Below, in pieces: positions 9,746 to 17,354 of a DNA stretch of 18,605 nt; the stretch's first letter is position 1, and the number at the start of each line of letters is the position of its first letter. The DNA comes from JBKHXU01 sp046565865 (lineage in GTDB: Bacteria > Pseudomonadota > Gammaproteobacteria > Acidiferrobacterales > Sulfurifustaceae). The notes below the pieces were generated by a model that was given only the letters and a program-made list of their open reading frames with translations, was not told the DNA's origin and ran no database searches. Location: the NCBI GenBank assembly GCA_046565865.1, contig JBKHXU010000173.1:1-18605 (forward strand), written 5' to 3'. The position numbers were made by a program, and so were the translations under genes.

Positions 9746-12436
9746 ATGGCCGGCGCCGACGCGGTGTTCCAAGCACGCGCGTTCGATGCCGCCCTCGCCG
9801 CCGGCGCAAAGCCGCTGACGCTGTTCCAACAGGCGCTCGCAACCGGTCGCGCGGCGATCAAGCGCCGTTACCTCGAAGGCGCCCTTGCCGTCTCCATCGT
9901 CAGCACGCACGCCCACTTCGTCGATCAACTGCTGGTGCGCGCGTGGCGCCTGCATCGCACATCGCTCACGCCGCGCACGCCGATTGCGCTGGTCGCGGTC
10001 GGCGGCTACGGCCGCGGCGAGTTGCATCCCGCGTCCGATATCGACCTGATGCTGCTGCTCGACCGCGGCGACACCACGACGACCGCGCCCGTCATCGAGG
10101 CGTTTTTACGGTTTTGTTGGGACATCGGCCTCGAGGTCGGGCACAGCGTGCGTACATTGAAGGAATGCGTGCGCGAGGCGAAGAAAGATCTCACGGTCGC
10201 AACCAATTTGATGGAATCGCGCCTGCTCGATGGCGACGCGGCATTGTTCGAGCGCATGCGCGAGTTGACGCACGCCTCGCGCATCTGGCCGAGCAAGACA
10301 TTCTTTCCGGCGAAGCTCGCGGAACAACGCGAGCGCCATCGCCACTTCGACGACACCGCGTATAACCTCGAGCCGAACATCAAGGAAGGCCCGGGCGGTT
10401 TACGCGACATTCAGATGATTGCCTGGGTGACGCAGCGGCATTTCGACACCACCTCGCTGCACGAACTGGTTGAGCGCGACTTTCTACGCGAGGATGAGTA
10501 CCGCACGCTGATGGCGGGACGCAATTTCTTGTGGCGCGTGCGCTGCGGCCTGCACTACGCCGCCGGCCGGCGCGAAGATCGGTTGCTGTTTGACCATCAA
10601 CGCGCGCTGGCGCAGCAGTTCGGCTACGTCGACAAGCGCGGCATCCTCGCGGTCGAGCAATTCATGAAGCGCTACTACCGCACCGTCAAGGAACTGTCGT
10701 TGCTGAACGAAATCTTGCTGCAACACTTCCAGGAGGCGCTGCTGACGCGCGGTCGACCCCGAACCAAACCGCTCAATCGCCGGTTCAACGTGGTAAACGG
10801 ATTTCTCGATGTCAGTCACCCGCGCGTGTTCGAACGCGCGCCGTATGCGATGCTGGAGATGTTCCTGCTGTTGCAGCAACACCCGCAGATCAAGGGCGTG
10901 CGCGCCGGCACCATTCGTCTGCTGCGCGCTGGACTGAAACGCGTCGATCACCTGTTCTACAAGCACATCGCCTGCCGCAGTCTGTTCATGGAAATTCTGC
11001 GGCAACCGACGGGCATCACGCACGTGTTGCGGCGCATGAACGCGTATGGCGTGCTCGGCACCTACATCCCCGTGTTCGGCCGCATCGTCGGGCAAATGCA
11101 GCACGACTTATTTCACGTCTATACCGTCGACCAACACACGCTGTTCGTGCTGCGCAACTTGCGCCGCTTCACGGTCGCGGAGTATCGCCATGAGTTTCCG
11201 ATGGCGAGCGCGCTCATGGAGCGTCTGGTCAAACCCGAGCGGCTTTATCTCGCCGCGCTGTTTCACGATATCGCCAAGGGACGCGGTGGCGATCATTCGA
11301 CGCTCGGCGCGCGCGATGCGGAGGCGTTTTGCCGGCTGCACAATCTCAGTGAGTACGACACCCGCTTTGTCTCGTGGCTGGTGCGGAACCATCTGTTGAT
11401 GTCGATGACGGCGCAGCGCCAGGACATCTCCGACCCCGATGTCGTGCTGGCATTCGCGCGCCAAGTCGGTGACTCGGAACACCTCGACAATCTTTACCTG
11501 CTTACCGTCGCCGACATGCGCGGCACGAGCCCGCACGTTTGGAACGCGTGGAAGGGCCGCTTGCTGTCGCAACTGTATAGCGCCACCGCGCGCGTCCTGG
11601 CCCGCGGCCTGGCGACGCCCATCGACTTGGAGGTGCATGTCGCCGACCTGCGGATGGAGGCGCTGCGGCATCTGGCGCTGAACGATCGCGACGCTGAAGT
11701 CGTCCAGCGCTTCTGGCAGGATCTGAGCCCGGAATATTTTTTGCGCTACGACGCGGAAAGCATCGCCTGGCACGCCGAGACGATCGTCGCCGGCGCCGCG
11801 CGCGCCGAGTGGCCGGTGGTGGCGACGCGTTACCAGCCGGAGGTGGGCGGCAGCGAGTTTCTCATCTATACGCCCGACCGACCGGATTTGTTCGTGCTGA
11901 TGACGAGCGGCTTAGACCGGTTGAACTTGTCGATCATGGACGCACGCATCCACACCACACGCTCCGGCTTCGCGCTCGATACCTACGTGGTGCTCGATCA
12001 CGCCGGTCAACCGATCCAAGAGCCGCAGGCGCTGGCGCAGTTGCGCACGGCGATGCGCGATCACATGTCGAACCCGCGGCCCGGGCGAGATCCGCGCCAA
12101 ACGCATCTGCCGCGCCAGCTGAAACATTTCCCGATAGCGACAAGCGTGAACTTCAGCACATCGCTCAACGGCGAGCAGACGATCATGGAAGTCACGGCAC
12201 AAGACCGCCCCGGCCTGCTGTACCAGGTAGCGCTGGCGCTGTCGCACTGCAACATCAATCTGATCGCGGCCAAGGTCTCGACCTACGGCGAGCGCGCCGA
12301 GGACGTGTTCTTTTTAAACACGCGCGACCGGCGACCGATCACTGATCAGACTCAGCTCGACTGCCTGGCGCAACAGATCTACGAGCGTCTGGGTCAGTCC
12401 GCGGAGCGCGCGGCGCCGTCGTCTATGATCGTCTGA
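9746..12436 (+). CDS. glnD: Bifunctional uridylyltransferase / uridylyl-removing enzyme GlnD
   Basis: Senses glutamine and adds UMP to, or removes it from, PII proteins (GlnB/GlnK), so setting glutamine synthetase activity and Ntr transcription. The protein has 896 residues (E. coli 890). Domains in order: nucleotidyltransferase with GGYGRGELHPASDID at 86-100 (metal-binding D98 and D100); the GlnD-specific helical region with NLEPNIKEGPGGLRDIQ; the HD hydrolase with H507-D508 in AALFHDIAKGRGGDHS; and two C-terminal ACT domains, about 700-775 (EFLIYTPDRPDLF) and 812-885 (MEVTAQDRPGLLYQVALAL). Both activities and the sensor look intact. The ATG directly follows the map stop (TAA-ATG), with GGGGGAAG at 9730-9737, so the two genes are one transcript. 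Confidence 0.98.
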   Translation: MAGADAVFQARAFDAALAAGAKPLTLFQQALATGRAAIKRRYLEGALAVSIVSTHAHFVDQLLVRAWRLHRTSLTPRTPIALVAVGGYGRGELHPASDIDLMLLLDRGDTTTTAPVIEAFLRFCWDIGLEVGHSVRTLKECVREAKKDLTVATNLMESRLLDGDAALFERMRELTHASRIWPSKTFFPAKLAEQRERHRHFDDTAYNLEPNIKEGPGGLRDIQMIAWVTQRHFDTTSLHELVERDFLREDEYRTLMAGRNFLWRVRCGLHYAAGRREDRLLFDHQRALAQQFGYVDKRGILAVEQFMKRYYRTVKELSLLNEILLQHFQEALLTRGRPRTKPLNRRFNVVNGFLDVSHPRVFERAPYAMLEMFLLLQQHPQIKGVRAGTIRLLRAGLKRVDHLFYKHIACRSLFMEILRQPTGITHVLRRMNAYGVLGTYIPVFGRIVGQMQHDLFHVYTVDQHTLFVLRNLRRFTVAEYRHEFPMASALMERLVKPERLYLAALFHDIAKGRGGDHSTLGARDAEAFCRLHNLSEYDTRFVSWLVRNHLLMSMTAQRQDISDPDVVLAFARQVGDSEHLDNLYLLTVADMRGTSPHVWNAWKGRLLSQLYSATARVLARGLATPIDLEVHVADLRMEALRHLALNDRDAEVVQRFWQDLSPEYFLRYDAESIAWHAETIVAGAARAEWPVVATRYQPEVGGSEFLIYTPDRPDLFVLMTSGLDRLNLSIMDARIHTTRSGFALDTYVVLDHAGQPIQEPQALAQLRTAMRDHMSNPRPGRDPRQTHLPRQLKHFPIATSVNFSTSLNGEQTIMEVTAQDRPGLLYQVALALSHCNINLIAAKVSTYGERAEDVFFLNTRDRRPITDQTQLDCLAQQIYERLGQSAERAAPSSMIV

Positions 12437-12490
12437 CGGGCCGGTGACAGGCTTGGCAAACTGGGGCGGATCTATCTGTGCAAAGACGCC

Positions 12491-13867
12491 TCAACCAGTC
12501 AGCAGCTTCAGTAAGCCGGTGACATTGAGCAGGACGGCGAGCACCGCAAGCGGCGTCAGGTAGCGCACGACGCCGCGCCACAGGCGGTACGCCCACGGCG
12601 CCAGCGCCAGCTCCGCCTCGCTCGACTTGCGCGACATGAGCCAGGCGCCGAACACGGCGATCAGCAATCCGCCGAGCGGCAACATGACGTTGGAGGTAAG
12701 GAAATCGATGGCGTCGAAGAACGTGAATTTGCCGAACAGGCGGTAGCCGGACCACAGGTTGAACGAAAAAATCGTGCCGAGACCCAACAACCAGACACCG
12801 ATGCCGACCAGGCCGCAGGCGCGCACGCGCGTCATGCCGCGGTTCTCGACCAGGTAGGCGACCGCCGGCTCGACCAGCGAAATAGATGAGGTCCAGGCGG
12901 CGAACACGAGCAGGGCAAAGAACAGCGCACCGAACAGCGCGCCGCCTGGCATCTGGCCGAAGGCGAGCGGCAGCGTCTTGAAGGCGAGCCCGACGCCCTG
13001 CCCTGGATCGAGGCCGTTGGCGAAGATGATGGGAAAGATCGCGACGCCCGCCAGGATGGCCACGCTGGTGTCGGCAACCGCGATGTAGACCGACGAGCGC
13101 GCGATCGAAGCGGTCTGCGACAGGTACGATCCGTATACCATGATGGCGCCCATGCCGAGACTCAGACTGAAAAACGCCTGGCCCAGCGCCGCCAGTACCG
13201 CGGTCGCGGTCAGCTTGCTGAAATCCGGTGTGAACAGGAAGCGCAGCCCATCGCCGAACGCGCCGCTGTTCATGGCATAGCCGACCAGCAGCAATAGGAT
13301 CAAGAACAGCGCCGGCATCATGTAGCGCACCGCCTGCTCCAGACCGCTGCGTACACCGCGCGCGACTACCACCATCGTCATCGCCATAAACACCGTGTGC
13401 CAGGCGAGCAGTTTTTCCGGGTCCGAGATGAAGCGGTCGAAGACCGCACCGACCTCGGCCGGTGACGCCTGGGTGAAACTTCCGCCGGCGGCGCGAAACA
13501 CGTACGCAACGGTCCAGCCACCGATCACGCTGTAATACGAGAGAATCAAAAATCCGGCGAACACGCCCATCCAGCCGAGCCAGCGCCAGTGGCGACTGCG
13601 ACCCTCCTCCTGCGCCAGCGTCCGCATGGTGTTGATCGGGCTTTGCCGCCCGCGCCGGCCCAGCATGATCTCGGCGATCATGATCGGCACACCGACAACT
13701 GCGACCGCCAGCAGGTAGACGAGGACGAATGCGCCGCCGCCGTATTCGCCGGCGAGATAGGGAAACTTCCAGATGTTACCGAGACCGATGGCCGAGCCGG
13801 CCGCGGCTAAAATGAACGCCCAGCGTGAGGACCACTCCCCATGAATCGACTTCCGGGGTCGCGACAT
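12491..13867 (-). CDS. Sodium-dependent NSS-family (SNF/SLC6, LeuT-like) transporter
   Basis: A 458-residue inner-membrane protein with 11-12 predicted hydrophobic helices. The family signature GSAIGLGNIWKFPY at 24-37 lies in the unwound first helix that forms the sodium and substrate sites. IMIAEIMLGRRGRQSP follows at 62-77, as in bacterial homologues. Known bacterial members take up amino acids or related amines with Na+; the substrate here cannot be read from sequence. A strong ribosome-binding site GGGAGGT (13871-13877) fixes the start. It begins 21 bp after amiB on the same strand, so it is probably the last gene of the nnr-tsaE-amiB operon. It converges on glnD. Confidence 0.94.
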   Translation of the reverse strand: MSRPRKSIHGEWSSRWAFILAAAGSAIGLGNIWKFPYLAGEYGGGAFVLVYLLAVAVVGVPIMIAEIMLGRRGRQSPINTMRTLAQEEGRSRHWRWLGWMGVFAGFLILSYYSVIGGWTVAYVFRAAGGSFTQASPAEVGAVFDRFISDPEKLLAWHTVFMAMTMVVVARGVRSGLEQAVRYMMPALFLILLLLVGYAMNSGAFGDGLRFLFTPDFSKLTATAVLAALGQAFFSLSLGMGAIMVYGSYLSQTASIARSSVYIAVADTSVAILAGVAIFPIIFANGLDPGQGVGLAFKTLPLAFGQMPGGALFGALFFALLVFAAWTSSISLVEPAVAYLVENRGMTRVRACGLVGIGVWLLGLGTIFSFNLWSGYRLFGKFTFFDAIDFLTSNVMLPLGGLLIAVFGAWLMSRKSSEAELALAPWAYRLWRGVVRYLTPLAVLAVLLNVTGLLKLLTG

Positions 13868-13888
13868 CGTACCTCCCTCAGTATGTCG

Positions 13889-15196
13889 TTATGGAATGTG
13901 AAGCCGGCTGCCGATGCTCGGCTCGCCGTTGGCGAGGTTATTGGCGAACCGCAAGGCGTCGGCGTGCACATCGTACTTGCGGGCAATGCTCGCCACGGTC
14001 TCGCCGGGGTGCACCACGTGGCTGCGGCTGGCGGTGACGGGCGCAGGCGCGAGCCTGGCGGCGAAGCGGCGTATGCCTTTATATATGCCGTCGGCGACCC
14101 GGCGCTGGAACGCCGGGCTGCGCAGCTTCTTCTCCTCGGTCGGGTTCGAGATGAACGCGGTTTCGACCAGCACCGACGGAATATCGGGAGACTTCAACAC
14201 CATGAAGCCAGCCTGCCGCACGCGCTGGTGGTGCACCGGACCCACGTGTTTCAACTCCGCGAGCAGATCGTCGCCGAGCGCCAAGCTGTCGTAGATGGTT
14301 TTGGTGTGTGACAGATCGAGCAGCACCTTGGCCAGCATGTCGTCTTTGTCGTTCAGGCTCACGCCGCCGATCAAGTCGGCCGCGTTTTCCTTATCGGCCA
14401 GGAACTTGGTCATGGCGTCGGTCGCGCCTTTTTCCGACAGCGCGTAGACCGACGAGCCATGAGCCTGCCTGCCCGGCACCGCGTCGGCATGGATCGACAC
14501 GAATACATCGGCGCGCTGGCTGCGCGCCTTTTGGAACCGGTCACGCAGGCTGACATAGTAGTCGCCCTCGCGGATCAGTACCGCGCGCATGCCCGGCGTC
14601 TGCGCAATCTTGCGCGCCAGCTCGCGCGCGATCGCGAGCGTCACGTCCTTCTCGCGCGTGCGATAGCGGCGGCCGATCGCGCCCGGATCTTCGCCGCCGT
14701 GGCCGGCGTCGATGGCGATGACCAGGGGTTTGGGCGCAGCGGTGGACCTCGGCGCCGGCGGCGCGGGCTTGGTCTCGTCCTCGACGGTCTTCGGGTCGTA
14801 GAGGTCGATGACCAAGCGGTGACCGTACTGACCGGCGGGCGGCAACACGAACGTGCGCGGGCGGGTTTCGTCTTTCAGATCGAGCACGATGCGCAGCGTA
14901 CCGTTTTCCGGCGTGCCGCTGCGTACGGCCGCGAGCAGCGGGCCGCTGGTATCAAGCTCCGGCAACGGTGCGGACAGCGTCGCGCCGTCGATGTCGATGA
15001 CGATGCGGTGCGGATCGCTCAGGGTGAACAGCCGGTGTTCCAGCGGACCGCTGAGATCGAACACAAGGCGCGTATGATCCGGCGCGCGCCACTGACGCAG
15101 GTTATCGACGGTGACGGCAGCGGAAACGAGGGGAACGAGAGCGAGGAGCAAAGCGGCGGCGGCGCGGCCGAATGTCATTTCAATCCGCGAAGCCAT
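13889..15196 (-). CDS. amiB: N-acetylmuramoyl-L-alanine amidase, AmiB type (AMIN + Amidase_3 + LysM)
   Basis: Periplasmic zinc amidase that cuts the stem peptide from N-acetylmuramic acid, splitting septal peptidoglycan at division. The protein has 435 residues: signal peptide to about residue 27 (AAAALLLALVPLVSAA), AMIN domain about 28-132, Pro-rich linker 141-156, amidase about 157-380 and a C-terminal LysM 392-435. Zinc and catalytic residues are present: H166 (DAGHGGEDPG), E182, H236 (SIHADA) and E345 (LVETAFISNP). Residues about 260-325 (KFLADKENAADLIGG onward) match the inhibitory helix region that EnvC/NlpD-type activators displace. The ATG at 15196 has AGGTGAGG just upstream. A second ATG at 15178 overlaps the tsaE stop as ATGA and also gives a good signal peptide (429 residues). 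The name amiB rests on the tsaE neighbour and the LysM. Confidence 0.94.
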   Translation of the reverse strand: MASRIEMTFGRAAAALLLALVPLVSAAVTVDNLRQWRAPDHTRLVFDLSGPLEHRLFTLSDPHRIVIDIDGATLSAPLPELDTSGPLLAAVRSGTPENGTLRIVLDLKDETRPRTFVLPPAGQYGHRLVIDLYDPKTVEDETKPAPPAPRSTAAPKPLVIAIDAGHGGEDPGAIGRRYRTREKDVTLAIARELARKIAQTPGMRAVLIREGDYYVSLRDRFQKARSQRADVFVSIHADAVPGRQAHGSSVYALSEKGATDAMTKFLADKENAADLIGGVSLNDKDDMLAKVLLDLSHTKTIYDSLALGDDLLAELKHVGPVHHQRVRQAGFMVLKSPDIPSVLVETAFISNPTEEKKLRSPAFQRRVADGIYKGIRRFAARLAPAPVTASRSHVVHPGETVASIARKYDVHADALRFANNLANGEPSIGSRLHIP

Positions 15197-15636
15197 GCCT
15201 CACCTGCCGGGGTATGCGCGCTTAGTCGCACACGACGCTCTCCGTTATTTGCCTCGATCATAACGTCTAGGTCCGGGCGAGGCAAAAGCGCGCCACCCCG
15301 CTCCGGCCACTCGACCACACAAACGCTGTTGCCCTGAAGGTAGTCGCGCCATCCCATGAATTCCAGCTCTTGCGGGTCTTTCAAGCGATAGAGATCGAAG
15401 TGATACAGCGTGAAGGCGGAAAACGTGTAGGGCTCGACTAAGGTGAATGTCGGACTCTTCACCGGGCCATCGTAGCCGAGCCCGCGAAGCAACCCGCGCA
15501 CGAACGTGGTTTTGCCGGCGCCGAGCGCGCCGCGGATCGATAGCAGCCCCGGCGCGGTCAGACCGGATGCGAGGCGCGCGCCATGCTGCTCGGTCGCGTC
15601 CGCACTTGCCGATTTTAATTCAGTAGACACCGTCAT
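15175..15636 (-). CDS. tsaE: tRNA threonylcarbamoyladenosine biosynthesis ATPase TsaE
   Basis: ATPase partner of TsaB-TsaD in making the t6A37 modification of ANN-decoding tRNAs. The protein has 153 residues, the same length as E. coli TsaE. The Walker A loop GALGAGKT is at 36-43. Other family motifs follow: VKSPTFTLVEPY (59-70), YHFDLYRL (78-85) and VVEWPERG (107-114). The ATG at 15636 overlaps the nnr stop as ATGA, which argues for it over the GTG at 15663 nine codons upstream. The 3' end overlaps amiB by 22 bp if amiB starts at 15196. No clear ribosome-binding site is visible, so coupling to nnr is likely. Confidence 0.95.
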   Translation of the reverse strand: MTVSTELKSASADATEQHGARLASGLTAPGLLSIRGALGAGKTTFVRGLLRGLGYDGPVKSPTFTLVEPYTFSAFTLYHFDLYRLKDPQELEFMGWRDYLQGNSVCVVEWPERGGALLPRPDLDVMIEANNGERRVRLSAHTPAGEAWLRGLK

Positions 15637-17117
15637 TTGGCATTCACAATGTGCGCTAAGCACCTACGCAAATGCGGAAAAATATCGGAGGCGATCATAC
15701 CGGCCTCGCCCTCCTCCGCCGCGGCATCGCCGGCGGTGGCGTGCAGCCAGACACCAAGGCGCGCGGCGTCGTATAGCGACAACCCTTGCGCCGCGAGCCC
15801 GGCGATGACGCCGGTCAGCACGTCGCCCATACCGCCGCTCGCCATGCCCGGGTTGCCCGCGTCGCACAGCTCCGTCGTGACGGCGTCACCGCCAACCAGC
15901 GTGCCCGAACCCTTTAGCACGATCGTACCGCCGTAACGCGCATGCAGTTCGGCGACCGCGCTCAACCGGTCGGCCTGGATCTCCGCCGTAGTCGTGCCGA
16001 GCAGTCGGGCGGCCTCCCCCGGGTGTGGTGTCAGCACCCAATCGTCACGTCGCACCGGTTCATGCGCCAGCAGGTTCAAGGCATCGGCATCAATGATCAT
16101 CGGTTTGCGCGCCTCAAGCGCCGCCGCCCACAGTGCTTGCGCCCACGGCTCCACCCCGAGACCGGGACCGAGCGCGATGACATCGGCGCGGGCAACTAGC
16201 GGCATCAACTCGCGCGCAGCGCGCACGCCGTGGGCGATCAGCTCCGGCCGTGCCGCACTTACCATCGGCGCATGGTCCGGGTGCGTCGCGACCGTCACCA
16301 AACCGGCGCCCCCGCGATACGCCGCCTCGCCCGCCAGCCGCACGGCGCCCGCCATGCCCGCCGCGCCACCGACAACCAGCACATGGCCGAACGTCCCCTT
16401 GTGCGCGTCGGCGTGGCGCTTGTTGAGCAAACCGCGCAGCCGCTCAACGGTGAGCCGCCGCGCCGCTGGCGCTACCTCTGTATAGATCGCATGCGGCACG
16501 CCGAGCGTGTCGAGATAAATTTCGCCCGCTTGTGCCCGGCCCGCGCCAGTATAAAGACCGAGTTTGAGCCCGATGAAAGCGATCGTCGCCTCCGCGCGAA
16601 CCGCCACTCCCATGATCGCACCGGTATCGGCGTTGAGTCCGGACGGAACATCCAGCGCGAGCACCGGAACGCCGGCGGCATTGATCGCGTCGATGACATC
16701 GCGCATCTCACCGCTAACGGCGCGATCGAGGCCGATACCCAGCAGCCCGTCGACAATCAAATCGGCATCGCCCGCATCGAGAGCGCGCGCATCGCCGATC
16801 CGTACGCCGCGCGCCTCGCACGCCGCACGCGCTGCCTGCGCCGCATTGGCCCGCACGGCACCACCGACCGCGGCCACCGACACATCGAGCCCGCTCTCGC
16901 GCGCCCGGCGCGCCAACACATACCCATCGCCACCGTTATTACCCGACCCGCAAACGACCACGAGCCGCCGCGCCCGCGGCCAGCGCGTACGCAACAACAC
17001 CAACGCCGCCGCCCCGGCGCGCGCCATCAACTCGTCCACGGGTATACCGCCCGCAATCGCGAGCCGGTCTAGTTCCCGCACTTGCGCCGCCCGGTACAAC
17101 GCGTCCGGCATAATCAT
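15633..17117 (-). CDS. nnr: Bifunctional NAD(P)H-hydrate epimerase / dehydratase
   Basis: Repairs damaged NADH and NADPH hydrates. The N-terminal YjeF_N domain epimerises R- and S-NAD(P)HX, and the C-terminal domain dehydrates S-NAD(P)HX, using ADP in bacteria. The protein has 494 residues. N-domain motifs are CGSGNNGGDG (56-65), VDGLLGIGL (122-130) and LDVPSGLNADTG (155-166). C-domain motifs are KGTFGHVLVVGGAAGMAGA (240-258), GPGLG (317-321), IIDADALNLL (341-350), LTPHPGEAARLLG (362-374) and NPGMASGGMGDVLTG (422-436), with the catalytic Asp in GMGD. The ATG at 17117 has GGTGA upstream; ATG at 17111 is an alternative. First gene of nnr-tsaE-amiB. Confidence 0.97.
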   Translation of the reverse strand: MIMPDALYRAAQVRELDRLAIAGGIPVDELMARAGAAALVLLRTRWPRARRLVVVCGSGNNGGDGYVLARRARESGLDVSVAAVGGAVRANAAQAARAACEARGVRIGDARALDAGDADLIVDGLLGIGLDRAVSGEMRDVIDAINAAGVPVLALDVPSGLNADTGAIMGVAVRAEATIAFIGLKLGLYTGAGRAQAGEIYLDTLGVPHAIYTEVAPAARRLTVERLRGLLNKRHADAHKGTFGHVLVVGGAAGMAGAVRLAGEAAYRGGAGLVTVATHPDHAPMVSAARPELIAHGVRAARELMPLVARADVIALGPGLGVEPWAQALWAAALEARKPMIIDADALNLLAHEPVRRDDWVLTPHPGEAARLLGTTTAEIQADRLSAVAELHARYGGTIVLKGSGTLVGGDAVTTELCDAGNPGMASGGMGDVLTGVIAGLAAQGLSLYDAARLGVWLHATAGDAAAEEGEAGMIASDIFPHLRRCLAHIVNAK

Positions 17118-17182
17118 GAGTCACCGCGCCTGCTTCCAATCATTCGTGCGATTCCGAATATTCATGCCAATCTGATCACTCC

Positions 17183-17210
17183 TGTCATTCCGAGCGCAGC
17201 GAGGAATCTC
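17183..17210. repeat. Dispersed-repeat-like element (ATTCC ... GGAAT hairpin)
   Basis: A 28-base element with 5-bp inverted arms ATTCC (17187-17191) and GGAAT (17203-17207) around the core GAGCGCAGCGA. From memory, sequences of the form CATTCCGAGCGCAGCG-AGGAATCT recur between genes in many unrelated bacterial genomes. Only one copy lies in this window, so repeat status cannot be shown here. Confidence 0.55.
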
Positions 17211-17245
17211 CCGATCCCAGACACAAAACCCTCCTCCCTGCCATT

Positions 17246-17281
17246 CCCTCTCTCCCTCCGGAGAGGGCCGGGGTGAGGGGG
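17246..17281. repeat. Dispersed-repeat-like element (CCCTCTC ... GAGAGGG, then GGGGTGAGGGGG)
   Basis: Inverted arms CCCTCTC (17246-17252) and GAGAGGG (17261-17267) are followed by CCGGGGTGAGGGGG. Arms CTCTCC/GGAGAG (17250-17255/17260-17265) are an alternative pairing. From memory this CCCTCTCC-GGAGAGGG-GGGTGAGGG pattern is a common intergenic repeat in proteobacteria. A single copy is present here. Confidence 0.55.
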
Positions 17282-17291
17282 AAAATCCCCC
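17277..17291. repeat. Small GC inverted repeat upstream of queG
   Basis: GGGGG (17277-17281) and CCCCC (17287-17291) flank AAAAT, a 5-bp hairpin sharing its left arm with the end of the preceding repeat-like element. There is no T-run, so it is not a standard terminator for either flanking gene; both are transcribed away from it. Confidence 0.5.
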
Positions 17292-17354
17292 GTTCCAAGG
17301 GAGCAAGAACCAACAAATACGAGCTCGCCCGCCCCTTTATATATGATAGGCGCT

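Noticed and set aside
9184..10365. 393-codon plus-strand open frame overlapping map and glnD
   Set aside because: Out-of-frame reading through two certain genes; the product is Arg-rich with no motif.
12437..12490. Possible bidirectional terminator between glnD and the transporter
   Set aside because: I found no GC stem followed by a T-run on either strand.
17142..17170. nnr promoter with -35 TTGGCA and -10 ACGAAT on the minus strand
   Set aside because: The -10 matches only half of the consensus, so it is too weak to annotate.
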